Shown here: piece after piece, positions 10,070-19,076 of the stretch
Layout of the letters: every line of letters starts with the position of its first letter
How positions within the stretch are numbered: position 1 is the first letter of the stretch
Assembly: GCA_013619125.1 (NCBI GenBank)
Contig: JABXKS010000094.1
Span: 40,000-103,999, forward strand
DNA length: 64,000 bases
Source of the DNA: Clostridiales bacterium
Lineage (GTDB): Bacteria; Bacillota; Clostridia; Tissierellales; GPF-1
Direction of reading: 5' to 3'
The notes under the pieces: generated by a model
What the model saw: only the letters and a program-made list of their open reading frames with translations
Database searches by the model: none
Told to the model about the DNA's origin: nothing
Made by a program: the position numbers and the translations under genes

Positions 10070-11244
10070 GGGGATATACCTGGATTGTCTTTAAAAAAGA
10101 ATTGATGGATACCTTTCGGGATCGAAAGACCATTATCACCAGCATCTTGATTCCAATTTTAATTTTTCCCATTCTCACCTTTGTGATGGGGATTGCGATG
10201 CAGGGGCTGTTTGACGATGTGGAATCCCATGTGCCCATCGCAATAATCGGAGAAGAGTCCGGTGTGGCGGAGTTTTTACAAGAGACGGGGATCGTGGAGA
10301 TCAAGCCGGAAGAAAATCCCATGGCGGCTTTAAAAGACCTCGATGTCTTTGTTGTAGTGGAGATTCCTGTGGGATTTAACGAGACATTGAAATTGAAGAA
10401 CATGGCGGATTTGGTCTTGCATTACGATGAATCGAGCCAGAAATCCACCATGGCCCTGGGCACGGTACAGGGATTGATTACGCAGTTTCAGCAAGAAATA
10501 GTGCGTCAGCGCCTGATCGATTTGGGAATGGATCCCGGGTTTGTCACGGCGGTGAAAACCGAGTCACGCTCATTGGCGGAAGGCGAGTCGGGGAATCCGA
10601 TTGGCGCCATGCTGTATATGATGCTCTTGCCCTTGATGCTGACCATGTGGTCGGCGGTAGGCGGGATTCCCGCCGCAACGGATCTGGGTGCGGGCGAGAA
10701 GGAAAGACAGACGCTCGAACCCCTTTTGGCAACGCGAGCCAGCCGGTCGCAGATTCTCTTCGGCAAGTATTTTGCTGTGGTGGTTGCCAGCGTCATGGGG
10801 ATGTTTGCCTCCCTCTTGGGTTTTTTGCTGGCAACTATATTGAACCCAAGCGTTCTCGCTTCAGGGGGAATCATACCGCTGAAGGCGGTTTTGGTAATCG
10901 CGGTAGCCTGTTTGGGGCTTAACTTTACCTTTAGCGCTGTGGAGCTGGCCATCAGTTTCTACGCGAGAAATTTTAAAGAGGCGCAAACCTATTTGTCTCC
11001 AATCACGATTCTTGTGATGATTCCAGCGTACTTCACCTTATATCTCGACGGCAAATTGATTCCCGAGTCCTATTTCCATATACCAATCATCAACACCATC
11101 GCCATTATCAAGGAGGCTTTGGCGCGGATCTATGATCCGAGACACCTTCTGATCGTGGGGATTTGGCTTTGCGTATACGTGGGAGCGGCACTTTTGTTCA
11201 CCCGTCGAATGTTTAATCGGGAGTCAGTGATTTTTCGAAATTGA
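10066..11244 (+). CDS. natB: ABC-2 family permease, NatB type
   Basis: The membrane subunit partners natA, overlapping it by 4 nt (ATGA). At 392 aa it has one N-terminal transmembrane segment (about residues 22-43), a large extracytoplasmic domain (about 45-175), and five or six C-terminal segments. It contains the ABC-2 signature region GAGEKERQTLEPLLATRASRS near residue 210. Bacillus NatAB exports Na+ and is induced by stress on the membrane potential; here a sodium role fits with the Mrp-like operon at the right end but is inferred. The promoter of proS overlaps its stop codon. Confidence 0.82.
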   Translation: MRGYTWIVFKKELMDTFRDRKTIITSILIPILIFPILTFVMGIAMQGLFDDVESHVPIAIIGEESGVAEFLQETGIVEIKPEENPMAALKDLDVFVVVEIPVGFNETLKLKNMADLVLHYDESSQKSTMALGTVQGLITQFQQEIVRQRLIDLGMDPGFVTAVKTESRSLAEGESGNPIGAMLYMMLLPLMLTMWSAVGGIPAATDLGAGEKERQTLEPLLATRASRSQILFGKYFAVVVASVMGMFASLLGFLLATILNPSVLASGGIIPLKAVLVIAVACLGLNFTFSAVELAISFYARNFKEAQTYLSPITILVMIPAYFTLYLDGKLIPESYFHIPIINTIAIIKEALARIYDPRHLLIVGIWLCVYVGAALLFTRRMFNRESVIFRN

Positions 11245-11269
11245 CATTTCCCTCACTTTCTTGTATGAT
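11241..11269 (+). promoter_or_regulatory. promoter for the proS T-box transcript
   Basis: TTGACA at 11241-11246 and TATGAT at 11264-11269 are 17 nt apart. The -35 overlaps the natB stop codon. Confidence 0.8.
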
Positions 11270-11280
11270 GAATGCATTCA

Positions 11281-11477
11281 AATATCGTGCTTGAGAATAG
11301 TAGAGGCAATATGGATGCAAGAGAGAATGGTCCTTGGCTGAAAGACCTTTCCATCCCCCTATGACTTGAACCTGCTCAGAAAAAGCACACAATTCGAGGG
11401 ATAGATCACGGGTCTATAACTAGGGTGGTACCGCGGAGTTTACGCTTCGTCCCTATTCGGGATGAGGCGTTTTTTTT
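11281..11477 (+). promoter_or_regulatory. T-box riboswitch of proS (tRNA-Pro sensing)
   Basis: The leader carries the conserved T-box AGGGTGGTACCGCGG at 11422-11436. It is followed by a terminator with an 11-bp stem (11443-11453 with 11459-11469, loop TATTC) and eight T. Upstream, Stem I shows the loop E halves AGTA (about 11299) and GAA (11368-11370), with a distal GGTCCTTGGCTG loop. The specifier is probably CCT at 11371-11373, a proline codon, immediately after GAA; many T-boxes have one extra nucleotide after GAA, so the register is not certain. Uncharged tRNA-Pro should favour the antiterminator and allow proS transcription. Confidence 0.92.
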
Positions 11478-11496
11478 ATGAGAAGGAGTGAAGACA

Positions 11497-13224
11497 ATGA
11501 GAATGACGAAATTGTACATGCCAACATTGCGCGAGGTGCCTAGCGAGGCGGATATTCCGTCACATCAATTGCTGATGCGCGCGGGAATGATTCGAAAGCT
11601 TGTATCAGGGGTGTACTCGTACTTGCCTTTGGGATATCGGGTTTTGAAGAAAGTGGAGCAAATTGTTCGAGAGGAAATGGATGCATCGGGTTCGCAAGAG
11701 GTCTTGATGAGCGCGATTCAACCGTCGGAATTGTGGAAGGAAACCAGTCGATGGGATGATTTTGGTCCGGAGATGTTCCGTCTCTATGATCGCAATCAGC
11801 GAGAGTTTTGTTTGGGACCCACTCACGAGGAGATCTTTACGGATTTGATTCGTTACGAGGTGAATTCCTACAAGCAATTGCCTATGAATCTCTATCAGAT
11901 TCAAACGAAATACCGAGATGAGAAGCGTCCAAGATTTGGATTGATTCGATCTCGCGAATTTATTATGAAGGACGCTTATTCCTTTGATCTGGACGAGGCG
12001 GGCATGATGAATTCTTACCAGGAAATGTGGGAAGCGTATGATCGCATCTTTACGCGATTAGGCATGAAATACCGTGTGGTGGAAGGCGATGCCGGCGCCA
12101 TGGGCAATGGAGATTCTCACGAGTTTACTGCCATGTGTGAAGTAGGCGAGAGTAATGTCGCGTATTGCGACGCCTGTGATTTTGCCGCAACCGACGAAAA
12201 AGCAGAAACCATTGTACCGATCGCTGCCCAAGAGGCGGAAGAGAAGGCTTTGGAAAAAGTGGATACTCCAGATGTGGGCACCATTGAAGATTTAGAGAAA
12301 TTCTTTAGTCTTGGCGCCGATCGATTTGTGAAAACCTTGCTCTTTCAAGCCAAGGATCGCGTTATTGCGGCCTGTATTCCGGGACATCGAGAGATCAATG
12401 AAACCAAATTGATGAATGCGATCGGAGTGGCGGAGCATGATTTCGAAATGGCGGACGCGGAAACGGTGAAGCGTGTAACCAATGCGGAGGTCGGATTTGC
12501 CGGTCCTGTGGGACTCGATAAAGAGGTTGAAATTCTGGTGGACCGCCGGGTGTTGGAGATGAAGAACTTTGTCATCGGCGCCAACGAGACGGATCGCCAT
12601 TTGATTAATGCTAATTATGGTCGTGATTTTGAAGGTCGCGTGATCGATGATCTTTTGATCGTTCGGGAAGGCGACGCTTGTCCGAAATGCGGCGCGCCAT
12701 TAGTAATGGATCGCGGTATTGAAGTCGGAAATATCTTCCAATTGGGAACCAAGTATTCTACGGCTATGTCGGCGACTTATTTGGATCAAAACGGAAAGGC
12801 AAAATTGGTCTGGATGGGTTCTTACGGCGTGGGTGTTTCCCGTTCCGTCGCATCAATCATTGAGCAAAACCACGATGAGAACGGTATTGTTTGGCCAGCT
12901 GTGGTTGCGCCGTTCCATGTAGTCGTAACGCCGATCAACGTGAAGAATGACGAGCAACGGGAATTGGCGGAAGCTCTTTATGAAGAGCTGAAGGCAGCCG
13001 GTGTTGAAGTAATCTTGGACGATCGAAAAGAGCGTCCGGGTGTAAAATTCAAGGACGCTGAGTTGATCGGATTCCCAATTCGCATTGCGGTGGGCCGTGG
13101 CGCTGCCGAAGGCATCGTTGAATTTGTTCTTCGAAAAGATGTGAAAAACAAGGAAGAGATCGCTCAAAGCGATGTATGTGCACGAGTGATCAAAGAATTG
13201 AACAAACAAGGTTTGAACTTATAA
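11497..13224 (+). CDS. proS: prolyl-tRNA synthetase (bacterial type with editing domain)
   Basis: ProS charges tRNA-Pro. From ATG 11497 (8 nt after AAGGAG) it is 575 aa, the length of the bacterial form with the INS editing insertion between motifs 2 and 3 (roughly residues 225-405), which hydrolyses Ala-tRNA-Pro. Class II motifs include [12 protein letters not shown] and [18 protein letters not shown] (motif 2), and [11 protein letters not shown] (motif 3). An anticodon-binding domain occupies the last 110 residues. It is controlled by the T-box upstream and ends at an intrinsic terminator. Confidence 0.97.
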   Translation: MRMTKLYMPTLREVPSEADIPSHQLLMRAGMIRKLVSGVYSYLPLGYRVLKKVEQIVREEMDASGSQEVLMSAIQPSELWKETSRWDDFGPEMFRLYDRNQREFCLGPTHEEIFTDLIRYEVNSYKQLPMNLYQIQTKYRDEKRPRFGLIRSREFIMKDAYSFDLDEAGMMNSYQEMWEAYDRIFTRLGMKYRVVEGDAGAMGNGDSHEFTAMCEVGESNVAYCDACDFAATDEKAETIVPIAAQEAEEKALEKVDTPDVGTIEDLEKFFSLGADRFVKTLLFQAKDRVIAACIPGHREINETKLMNAIGVAEHDFEMADAETVKRVTNAEVGFAGPVGLDKEVEILVDRRVLEMKNFVIGANETDRHLINANYGRDFEGRVIDDLLIVREGDACPKCGAPLVMDRGIEVGNIFQLGTKYSTAMSATYLDQNGKAKLVWMGSYGVGVSRSVASIIEQNHDENGIVWPAVVAPFHVVVTPINVKNDEQRELAEALYEELKAAGVEVILDDRKERPGVKFKDAELIGFPIRIAVGRGAAEGIVEFVLRKDVKNKEEIAQSDVCARVIKELNKQGLNL

Positions 13225-13268
13225 AAATTCCTGAACTGGGGATGATGGATAGCATGCAATGGTTTTAC

Positions 13269-13291
13269 AAAAGCCCCGTTTCGGGGCTTTT
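13269..13291 (+). terminator. intrinsic terminator after proS
   Basis: A 10-bp stem (AAAAGCCCCG at 13269-13278 with CGGGGCTTTT at 13282-13291) has a TTT loop. The symmetric A and T flanks would let it act on both strands. Confidence 0.88.
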
Positions 13292-13294
13292 GCG

Positions 13295-13323
13295 TTGCTA
13301 AAATGATTCGATTGTCTTATAAT
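13295..13323 (+). promoter_or_regulatory. promoter for gltX
   Basis: TTGCTA at 13295-13300 and TATAAT at 13318-13323 are 17 nt apart, beginning 4 nt after the proS terminator. Confidence 0.7.
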
Positions 13324-13355
13324 AATTGTGAATGTGAACATGGGAGGAAAAAAAT

Positions 13356-14843
13356 ATGTCAAATGTACGTGTGCGTTTTGCGCCGAGTCCAACGGGATAT
13401 CTCCATATTGGCGGGTTGCGAACAGCTTTATATGATTACTTGTATGCAAAACAATTGGGTGGAGCTTATATCCTTCGAATTGAGGATACGGACCGCAATC
13501 GTTTTGTGGACGATGCGATGAAGAACCTGATTGAAAGCCTAGAATGGGCAGGGGTTGTTCATGACGAAGGCGTTTTCTTGAACGAAGCGGGCGAGATTGT
13601 TCAAAAGGGAGAGTACGGCCCTTATATCCAATCCGAGCGATTGGATATCTACAAAGAGCACTTGGATCGATTGATTCAATCGGGTCATGCCTATCCTTGT
13701 TTCTGTTCCAAGGAGCGATTGGAAACGGTTCGCGAGCATCAGCGTGCGACCAACGAGATGATGAAATATGACGGCCATTGCCGCAATCTTTCGAAGGAAG
13801 AAGTCGAGAAGCGAATGGCAGCCGGGGAAGAGTATGTGGTTCGTTTGAAGATGCCTGTGAATGTGGATATCACCTTTGATGATACCATTCGTGGTCATGT
13901 ATCCATCAACTCCGACGATGTAGATGATCAGGTTCTGATGAAATCCGATGGATTTCCGACCTATCACTTGGCGGCTGTTGTGGATGATTATTTGATGGAG
14001 ATCACCCATGTGGTTCGTGGAGAAGAGTGGCTGGTTTCCACACCGAAGCATATCTATTTGAATCAGTGCTTTGGATGGGAAGCGCCGCAATACGTGCATC
14101 TTCCAACGGTGTTGAACAAGGAAAAGAAAAAGTTGTCCAAGCGTCACGGGGATGTTGCCGTTGGCGACTTTAAAAAGAAGGGCTACACCAAGGAAGGGCT
14201 TATCAACTATTTGGCCCTGGTTGGCTGGTCACCAGAAGGGGATCAAGAGATCTTTTCCATGGATGAATTGATTGCCGCCTTTGACTTTGGACGGGTCGCC
14301 AAAGCCGGCGGCGTATTCGATGTCGACAAATTAAATTGGGTCAATGCTCAGCATATTCGACAGCTTTCTGTTTCAGAATTGACGGATCTCTGCGCGCCGT
14401 ATCTCCTAGAAGCGGGTCAGATTTCGGCTGCTGAGTTGACGGAACGCCGTCCATGGTTGGAGCGTTTGATTTCTACCGTACAAGAGCGGATCGAGGTATT
14501 GTCCGACGTGGTGGAACGTGCGGCCCTATACTTTACGGAGGAAGTGATTCCTGAAACTGAAGAGGTGGAAACCATGCTTCGCACGGAAGGGATTCCTGTC
14601 TTGATTGAAGCCATGTTGGCAGAGCTGGATACCATTGAGGAAATCGATGATGAATTTATGAAAGGATTCTTCAAACGGATTCAAAAGGCGACGGGACTCA
14701 AGGGGAAAAACCTTTATATGCCGAGCCGCGCGATGATCACCGGACAATTGCACGGACCGGATATGGCTGCTGTTTTTGTGGTCATGGGGAAAGCTGGAAT
14801 TCAAAATCGATTGATCTATGTAAAGGAAAACTTCACAAAATAA
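13356..14843 (+). CDS. gltX: glutamyl-tRNA synthetase
   Basis: GltX charges tRNA-Glu and, in organisms without GlnRS, often tRNA-Gln as well. At 495 aa it is full length. Class I signatures are present: PSPTGYLHIGGLRTALYDYLYA near residue 9 (HIGH motif as HIGG) and KKLSKRHGDVAV near residue 252 (KMSKS motif as KLSKR). A four-position Cys/His zinc site typical of some GluRS may be formed around CFCSKERLE...DGHCRN. The start follows GGGAGG. No gatCAB is in the window to test the non-discriminating role. Confidence 0.97.
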   Translation: MSNVRVRFAPSPTGYLHIGGLRTALYDYLYAKQLGGAYILRIEDTDRNRFVDDAMKNLIESLEWAGVVHDEGVFLNEAGEIVQKGEYGPYIQSERLDIYKEHLDRLIQSGHAYPCFCSKERLETVREHQRATNEMMKYDGHCRNLSKEEVEKRMAAGEEYVVRLKMPVNVDITFDDTIRGHVSINSDDVDDQVLMKSDGFPTYHLAAVVDDYLMEITHVVRGEEWLVSTPKHIYLNQCFGWEAPQYVHLPTVLNKEKKKLSKRHGDVAVGDFKKKGYTKEGLINYLALVGWSPEGDQEIFSMDELIAAFDFGRVAKAGGVFDVDKLNWVNAQHIRQLSVSELTDLCAPYLLEAGQISAAELTERRPWLERLISTVQERIEVLSDVVERAALYFTEEVIPETEEVETMLRTEGIPVLIEAMLAELDTIEEIDDEFMKGFFKRIQKATGLKGKNLYMPSRAMITGQLHGPDMAAVFVVMGKAGIQNRLIYVKENFTK

Positions 14844-14846
14844 TCC

Positions 14847-14876
14847 TTGATTTATGAGGGGAACTTGTGGTATCAA
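14847..14876 (+). promoter_or_regulatory. promoter candidate for the cysE T-box transcript
   Basis: TTGATT at 14847-14852 and TATCAA at 14871-14876, 18 nt apart, lie just after the gltX stop and before the T-box Stem I. No terminator was seen after gltX, so read-through is also possible. Confidence 0.5.
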
Positions 14877-14888
14877 TAAAGAAAGACA

Positions 14889-15114
14889 TGGAACAAGAAG
14901 AGTACTTGCGAGAGGGATGAAGAGAGAAGCTGGTTGGTGAGAAGCTTACGATTTGAGCAGGGAAGTGCGCTTGGGAGTCGACGCCTGAAATAAGTAGGGT
15001 TGTTCGGATGATCTCGTTATCGATCGATGAGAGAAAGGATGCTGATCCTTTAATCAAGAGTGGAACCGCGGTGTAAATCGTCTCTTTGGAGACGACAATC
15101 ACCGCGTTTTTTTT
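14889..15114 (+). promoter_or_regulatory. T-box riboswitch of cysE-cysS (tRNA-Cys sensing)
   Basis: The T-box core AGAGTGGAACCGCGG lies at 15057-15071. Stem I shows loop E AGTA near 14911, an AG-rich bulge, a distal GGTTGGTG loop, and GGGAAG followed by TGC, a cysteine specifier matching the genes downstream. The terminator pairs CGCGGTG (15067-15073) with CACCGCG (15100-15106), has an inner GTCTC/GAGAC stem, and ends in eight T. Uncharged tRNA-Cys should permit expression of cysteine synthesis and charging genes together. Confidence 0.92.
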
Positions 15115-15116
15115 GT

Positions 15117-15330
15117 ATGATGAATATATCTTCGCAATCATTTGCAGAGGGTTCAATCTGCAAATATACGTTTAGCGAAGATGGTCTGTCTTGAACAAAG
15201 TGAAAGACTGAATTCATTTGGACATGATGAATATATCTTCGCAATCATTTGCAGAGGGTTCAATCTGCAAATAAAAGTTCAGCGAAGATGGTCTGATATG
15301 CGAAGCGTGGAAGAATTCATTTGGAGGAAG
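15117..15330 (+). repeat. tandem duplication of a 107-nt hairpin element
   Basis: Two head-to-tail copies start at 15117 and 15224. The first 72 nt of each are nearly identical, and the ends share GAATTCATTTGGA. Each copy can fold into a nested hairpin: outer stem ATCTTCGC with GCGAAGAT (15128-15135 with 15175-15182), inner stem ATTTGCAGA with TCTGCAAAT (15140-15148 with 15157-15165), loop GGGTTCAA. Within the folded part the three differences all fall in the single-stranded linker after the inner stem. The array lies between the T-box terminator and the cysE ribosome binding site, which forms the end of copy 2. Confidence 0.9.
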
Positions 15331-15332
15331 AT

Positions 15333-15992
15333 ATGTTGGGATTCAAGCAATTGAAAGAAGACATTCAAATTATTATGGAGAAAGACCCTGCGGCAAAATC
15401 CGCCTTTGAAGTCTGGATGACCTATCCCGGGCTCAAGGCGATCAGGCGCCATCGAAGAGCCCATTGGTTCTATCAAAGGGGTTGGACAACCATGGCTAGA
15501 ATTTTGTCGGATCGTGGCCGATCGAAAACGGGTATCGAGATTCATCCCGGCGCGGAGTTGGGGCGCAGACTCTTTATCGACCATGGCATGGGAATTGTAA
15601 TTGGAGAAACCTCCATTGTAGGAGACGATGTGACCATCTATCACGGCGTTACCTTGGGGGGGACTGGTAAGGAGACTGGGAAACGGCATCCCACCGTTGG
15701 CGATCATGTGATTATCAGTGCGGGTGCGAAGGTCCTGGGAAACATCGTGATCGGCGATCATTCACGGGTTGGCGCGCAGTCTGTTGTTTTGAAATCCGTT
15801 CCGGCGCATTGTACCGTTGTCGGAATTCCTGGCAAGATTGTGATTCAGAATGAAGAACGGGTTGGAAAGGCTGGCATGCCGGATCCGGTTCTTCAAGAGA
15901 TCAATTACTTGAAACAGCGGGTTCGACGTTTGGAAGACGAATTGGATCAGCTTCAGATAGAGAATGAGGAGGAATTTGATGAAAATCTATAG
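15333..15992 (+). CDS. cysE: serine O-acetyltransferase
   Basis: CysE makes O-acetylserine, the precursor of cysteine. From ATG 15333 (5 nt after GGAGG) it is 219 aa, close to the short Bacillus-type form. The left-handed beta-helix hexapeptide region includes GAELGRRLFIDHGMG, IGETSIVGDDVTIYHGVTLGGTG and KVLGNIVIGDHSRVGAQSVV, with catalytic Asp-His (residues DHG) visible. It overlaps cysS by 14 nt. This cysE-cysS pairing under a Cys T-box is common in Bacillota. The long structured leader sets its expression. Confidence 0.95.
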   Translation: MLGFKQLKEDIQIIMEKDPAAKSAFEVWMTYPGLKAIRRHRRAHWFYQRGWTTMARILSDRGRSKTGIEIHPGAELGRRLFIDHGMGIVIGETSIVGDDVTIYHGVTLGGTGKETGKRHPTVGDHVIISAGAKVLGNIVIGDHSRVGAQSVVLKSVPAHCTVVGIPGKIVIQNEERVGKAGMPDPVLQEINYLKQRVRRLEDELDQLQIENEEEFDENL

Positions 15993-17379
15993 TACCTTAA
16001 CAAGAAAGAAAGAGGAATTTGTTCCTATTGAGCCGGGTGTTGTTAAAATATATGTCTGTGGTCCGACTGTTTACAACTATATTCATGTTGGAAATGCCAG
16101 ACCTTTTGTGGTGTTTGACACCCTGAAGCGCTATCTTCAATATCAGGGACTTCAGGTAAAATATGTGCAGAACTTTACGGATATCGACGACAAGTTGATT
16201 ACCCAGTCCATCGAAGAAGGCGTGAGTGTCAAGGAATTGGCGGAGAAATACATCCAAGAATATATGACAGACGCGGAAGGCTTGAATATCGACGAGGCAT
16301 CAATCATCCATCCGAAAGCGACGGAAACCATGGACGAGATCATCGCCTTTATCGCGGAGTTGGAAGAGAAGGGATATGCCTATGCGGTAAACGGAAACGT
16401 CTACTTTGAAGTTACCAAGGTGAAAAACTACGGAAAATTCAGCCGCAAAAATATTGAAGATTTGGTCAGCGGAGCCAGAATTCTGGTGAACAAAGAGAAG
16501 AAAAATCCCCTGGATTTCATTTTGTGGAAAAACAAAAAGCCAGGCGAGCCGGCATGGACAAGTCCTTGGGGTGAGGGGAGACCGGGCTGGCACATTGAGT
16601 GCTCGGCCATGATCCGCAAGCTACTGGGAGAAACCATTGATATTCATGCCGGAGGATCGGATCTAGAATTTCCGCATCATGAAAATGAAATCGCTCAGTC
16701 TGAGAGTTTGACTGGAAAACACTTTGCGAATTATTGGATGCATAACGCCATGATTAATACCGAGGGTGAGAAGATGAGTAAGTCGAAGGACAATTTCTTT
16801 ACGGTTCGCACCATCGCGGAAGAATATGATCTGGAGATCGTTCGATTCTTTCTTTTGTCGTCTCATTACCGTAGCCCTATCAACTTTAGCAGAAAGATCA
16901 TCGAGCAAAGCCAGGCGGCCATGGATCGACTTTATAACGGGAAATATCAAATGCAGCATCTGATGGGTCTGGAAAACCCGGCATCGGAAAGCGGTTTAGA
17001 GGCTGAAGTGAAAAAAGAAGCGGCAACCTTCCTTGAGAGATTTGTGGAGGCCATGGAAGATGACTTGAATACGGCGGATGCCATTGCGGTCATGTTTGAA
17101 ACAGTGAAATACGCCAACACAAATTTATCTGAGGCGAGCAGTCGAACAAGCGTAACGGTCCTATATGACGCCTTGATGGAGATGGGTGGAGTCTTGGGTA
17201 TCTTATATCGTGAAAAAGAAACACTGGAATTGGATGTTCAGTCTTTGATTGACGAGCGACAAACGGCAAGAACGAATCGCGATTTTGCCCGGGCCGATCA
17301 GATTCGAGATGAATTGAAAGCTCAGGGAATCGTGTTGGAAGACACGCCGCAGGGGGTCAAATGGAGACGAGAAGAGTAA
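15979..17379 (+). CDS. cysS: cysteinyl-tRNA synthetase
   Basis: CysS charges tRNA-Cys. The start at 15979 follows GAGGAGGAATTTG; a start at 15964 would sit further inside cysE without a site. It is 466 aa. Class I motifs are CGPTVYNYIHVGNARPF (the first Cys is a zinc ligand, HVGN the HIGH motif), the zinc-site FPHHENEIAQSE, and KMSKSKDNF. It is the second gene of the cysteine T-box operon. The coupling of synthesis and charging under one sensor lets the cell raise both supply and use of cysteine when tRNA-Cys is uncharged. Confidence 0.97.
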   Translation: MKIYSTLTRKKEEFVPIEPGVVKIYVCGPTVYNYIHVGNARPFVVFDTLKRYLQYQGLQVKYVQNFTDIDDKLITQSIEEGVSVKELAEKYIQEYMTDAEGLNIDEASIIHPKATETMDEIIAFIAELEEKGYAYAVNGNVYFEVTKVKNYGKFSRKNIEDLVSGARILVNKEKKNPLDFILWKNKKPGEPAWTSPWGEGRPGWHIECSAMIRKLLGETIDIHAGGSDLEFPHHENEIAQSESLTGKHFANYWMHNAMINTEGEKMSKSKDNFFTVRTIAEEYDLEIVRFFLLSSHYRSPINFSRKIIEQSQAAMDRLYNGKYQMQHLMGLENPASESGLEAEVKKEAATFLERFVEAMEDDLNTADAIAVMFETVKYANTNLSEASSRTSVTVLYDALMEMGGVLGILYREKETLELDVQSLIDERQTARTNRDFARADQIRDELKAQGIVLEDTPQGVKWRREE

Positions 17380-17783
17380 TGCGCGATCCACGTGAAGAGT
17401 CAGCCCTGCGATTGGCGTATATAGGCGATGCTGTATATGAGGTGCATATTCGAAGGTGGTTGATGGAACAAAGTTTGCTGCCTGTTGGTGCTTTGCACAA
17501 GGCGTCCATTGCCTTTGTCAAGGCATCGGCGCAGGCATCGTTTTATCATCTGATCGAACCCAAACTGACAGATGCAGAGCAGGCAGTGATGCGTCGGGGA
17601 CGCAACGCGAAGTCAGCTATGGTGCCAAGAAAAGCGGATATCGGTGATTATCGCAAGGCGACTGGTTTTGAAGCCTTGATTGGATTTATGTACTTAAACG
17701 GAGAAAATGAACGAATCGAGGAGGTGATGGGATGGATATTCAAGGCAACACAGACTGGATCGGAGGAAGAAACCCAGTCTTAG
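17361..17783 (+). CDS. mrnC: Mini-ribonuclease III
   Basis: Mini-III is the catalytic RNase III domain without a dsRNA-binding domain; in Bacillus it matures 23S rRNA. At 140 aa it shows the conserved LAYIGDAVYEVHIR near residue 17 with the catalytic Asp, and TGFEALIGFMYLNGE near 98 with the catalytic Glu. Two starts are possible: ATG 17361 after an AGGGGG sequence (chosen), or ATG 17379, overlapping the cysS stop by one base. It sits in the usual cysS-mrnC-rlmB-rae1 order of Bacillota, and its end overlaps rlmB by 52 nt. Confidence 0.93.
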   Translation: METRRVMRDPREESALRLAYIGDAVYEVHIRRWLMEQSLLPVGALHKASIAFVKASAQASFYHLIEPKLTDAEQAVMRRGRNAKSAMVPRKADIGDYRKATGFEALIGFMYLNGENERIEEVMGWIFKATQTGSEEETQS

Positions 17784-18502
17784 AGGCAGTCAAGTCGGGG
17801 AGAACCATTGAAAAGATTTTGATTGCGGACGGGATGAACAAGGGAAGCATCGGAAAGATTCTGGTGTCGGCCAATGAACGAAAGATTCCCGTGCAAAGCG
17901 TGCCAAGAACGAAGCTGGATCAATTGGTGGAAGGCAATCATCAAGGGGTCATCGCGCATTTGTCCGCCCATACCTATGGAACGATGGAAGATGTTTACAA
18001 GAGAGCGGAGGAAAGCGGCGAGCCGCCTTTTCTCTTGATTCTTGACGGGATTGAGGACCCCCATAATCTGGGGGCGATTATTCGAACGGCAGAGTGTGCT
18101 GGGGTTCATGGCATTATTATCCCGAAACGCCGCGCGGCTGGGCTGACATCCACCGTGGCCAAGACTGCGGCAGGGGCGTTGGAATATGTCCCGGTCGTCA
18201 AGGTGGGAAATCTTGCACAGGCGATAGAAAAATTGAAAGAGGAAGGTTTCTGGATCTACGGGACGGCTTTTTCTGATCAGAATCTTTTTGAAACCGAGCT
18301 GTCCGGTTCCGTTGCTCTTGTCATCGGCAATGAGGGCAAGGGAATATCCAAAAATATTCAAGTCCATTGCGATGCTTTGGTGTCGATTCCCATGGTCGGG
18401 AAAATCACATCCTTAAACGCCTCCGTTGCGACGGCCGTGGTCACCTATGAGGTGAGGCGTCAACGAGACCTGCGAGGTCGGCAGGGGACAAAGAAAAAAT
18501 GA
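17732..18502 (+). CDS. rlmB: 23S rRNA (guanosine-2'-O)-methyltransferase RlmB / TrmH family
   Basis: This SPOUT-class enzyme transfers a methyl from S-adenosylmethionine to a ribose 2'-O in 23S rRNA. It is 256 aa, with an L30e-like substrate-binding domain (about residues 8-85) followed by the SpoU domain. SpoU motifs 1-3 are seen: LDGIEDPHNLGAIIRTAEC, LVIGNEGKGIS and IPMVGKITSLNASVATAV. The ATG at 17732 has AGGAGG 7 nt upstream, inside mrnC. Exact target nucleotide is by homology; Bacillota have several related proteins. Confidence 0.92.
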   Translation: MDIQGNTDWIGGRNPVLEAVKSGRTIEKILIADGMNKGSIGKILVSANERKIPVQSVPRTKLDQLVEGNHQGVIAHLSAHTYGTMEDVYKRAEESGEPPFLLILDGIEDPHNLGAIIRTAECAGVHGIIIPKRRAAGLTSTVAKTAAGALEYVPVVKVGNLAQAIEKLKEEGFWIYGTAFSDQNLFETELSGSVALVIGNEGKGISKNIQVHCDALVSIPMVGKITSLNASVATAVVTYEVRRQRDLRGRQGTKKK

Positions 18503-19035
18503 TCATTCGCGGGCAAGAGATCTTGTTTGTTGATGGATATAACGTGATCCATTCCTGGGGGGAACTGAAGGGCTTGGCCCGGGTGAACCTAAGTGGGGCA
18601 CGTCAGTCTCTTCTGGATTTTATGGCGGAGTATCAAGCCTATACAGGCGTGAAGGTGATTGTCGTCTTTGATGCGCAATCCGCCTCAGGAACCATTGATT
18701 CCAAGTTGACCATAATTGGCTTGGAGGTTGTGTTTACTGGTACGGATTCGACAGCGGACGATTATATCGAACGGCAGGTGCACTTGTTGGGGAAGGTAAA
18801 GCGAATTCGCGTTGCTACTTCCGATTATTTGGAACAGCAGTTGGTCTTAAGTCGGGGAGCGACTCGGGTGTCGGCACGGGAATTGGAACTGGAACTGGCC
18901 GAAATGAAAAGCCGGATCAAAACCAAGGAACGAAAACGGCAGCAAGGGGAAAAAGAGAGCTTCCTTTTGGTGGAGGATCGAATCGATCCGAAAACAAAGC
19001 AAAAGTTGAAGAAACTCTTTGATGAGGAAGAGTAA
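18499..19035 (+). CDS. rae1: ribosome-dependent mRNA endonuclease Rae1 (YacP, NYN domain)
   Basis: This is a 178-aa NYN/PIN-like protein. The metal-site Asp motif ILFVDGYNVIH is at residues 8-18, VIVVFDAQ near 53, and TDSTADDYIERQ near 82. The C-terminal 40 residues are a charged, probably helical tail. Bacillus Rae1 enters the ribosomal A site and cleaves certain mRNAs. It overlaps rlmB by 4 nt (ATGA), the conserved neighbourhood for this gene, and a terminator follows. Confidence 0.9.
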   Translation: MIIRGQEILFVDGYNVIHSWGELKGLARVNLSGARQSLLDFMAEYQAYTGVKVIVVFDAQSASGTIDSKLTIIGLEVVFTGTDSTADDYIERQVHLLGKVKRIRVATSDYLEQQLVLSRGATRVSARELELELAEMKSRIKTKERKRQQGEKESFLLVEDRIDPKTKQKLKKLFDEEE

Positions 19036-19040
19036 AAGGG

Positions 19041-19076
19041 AACGGTTCTTAATCTTGACGGATGGAACCGTTTTTT
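19041..19076 (+). terminator. intrinsic terminator after the cysteine operon
   Basis: The stem AACGGTTC (19041-19048) with GAACCGTT (19065-19072) has a 16-nt loop and a run of T. The loop contains the -35 box of the next promoter. Confidence 0.8.
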
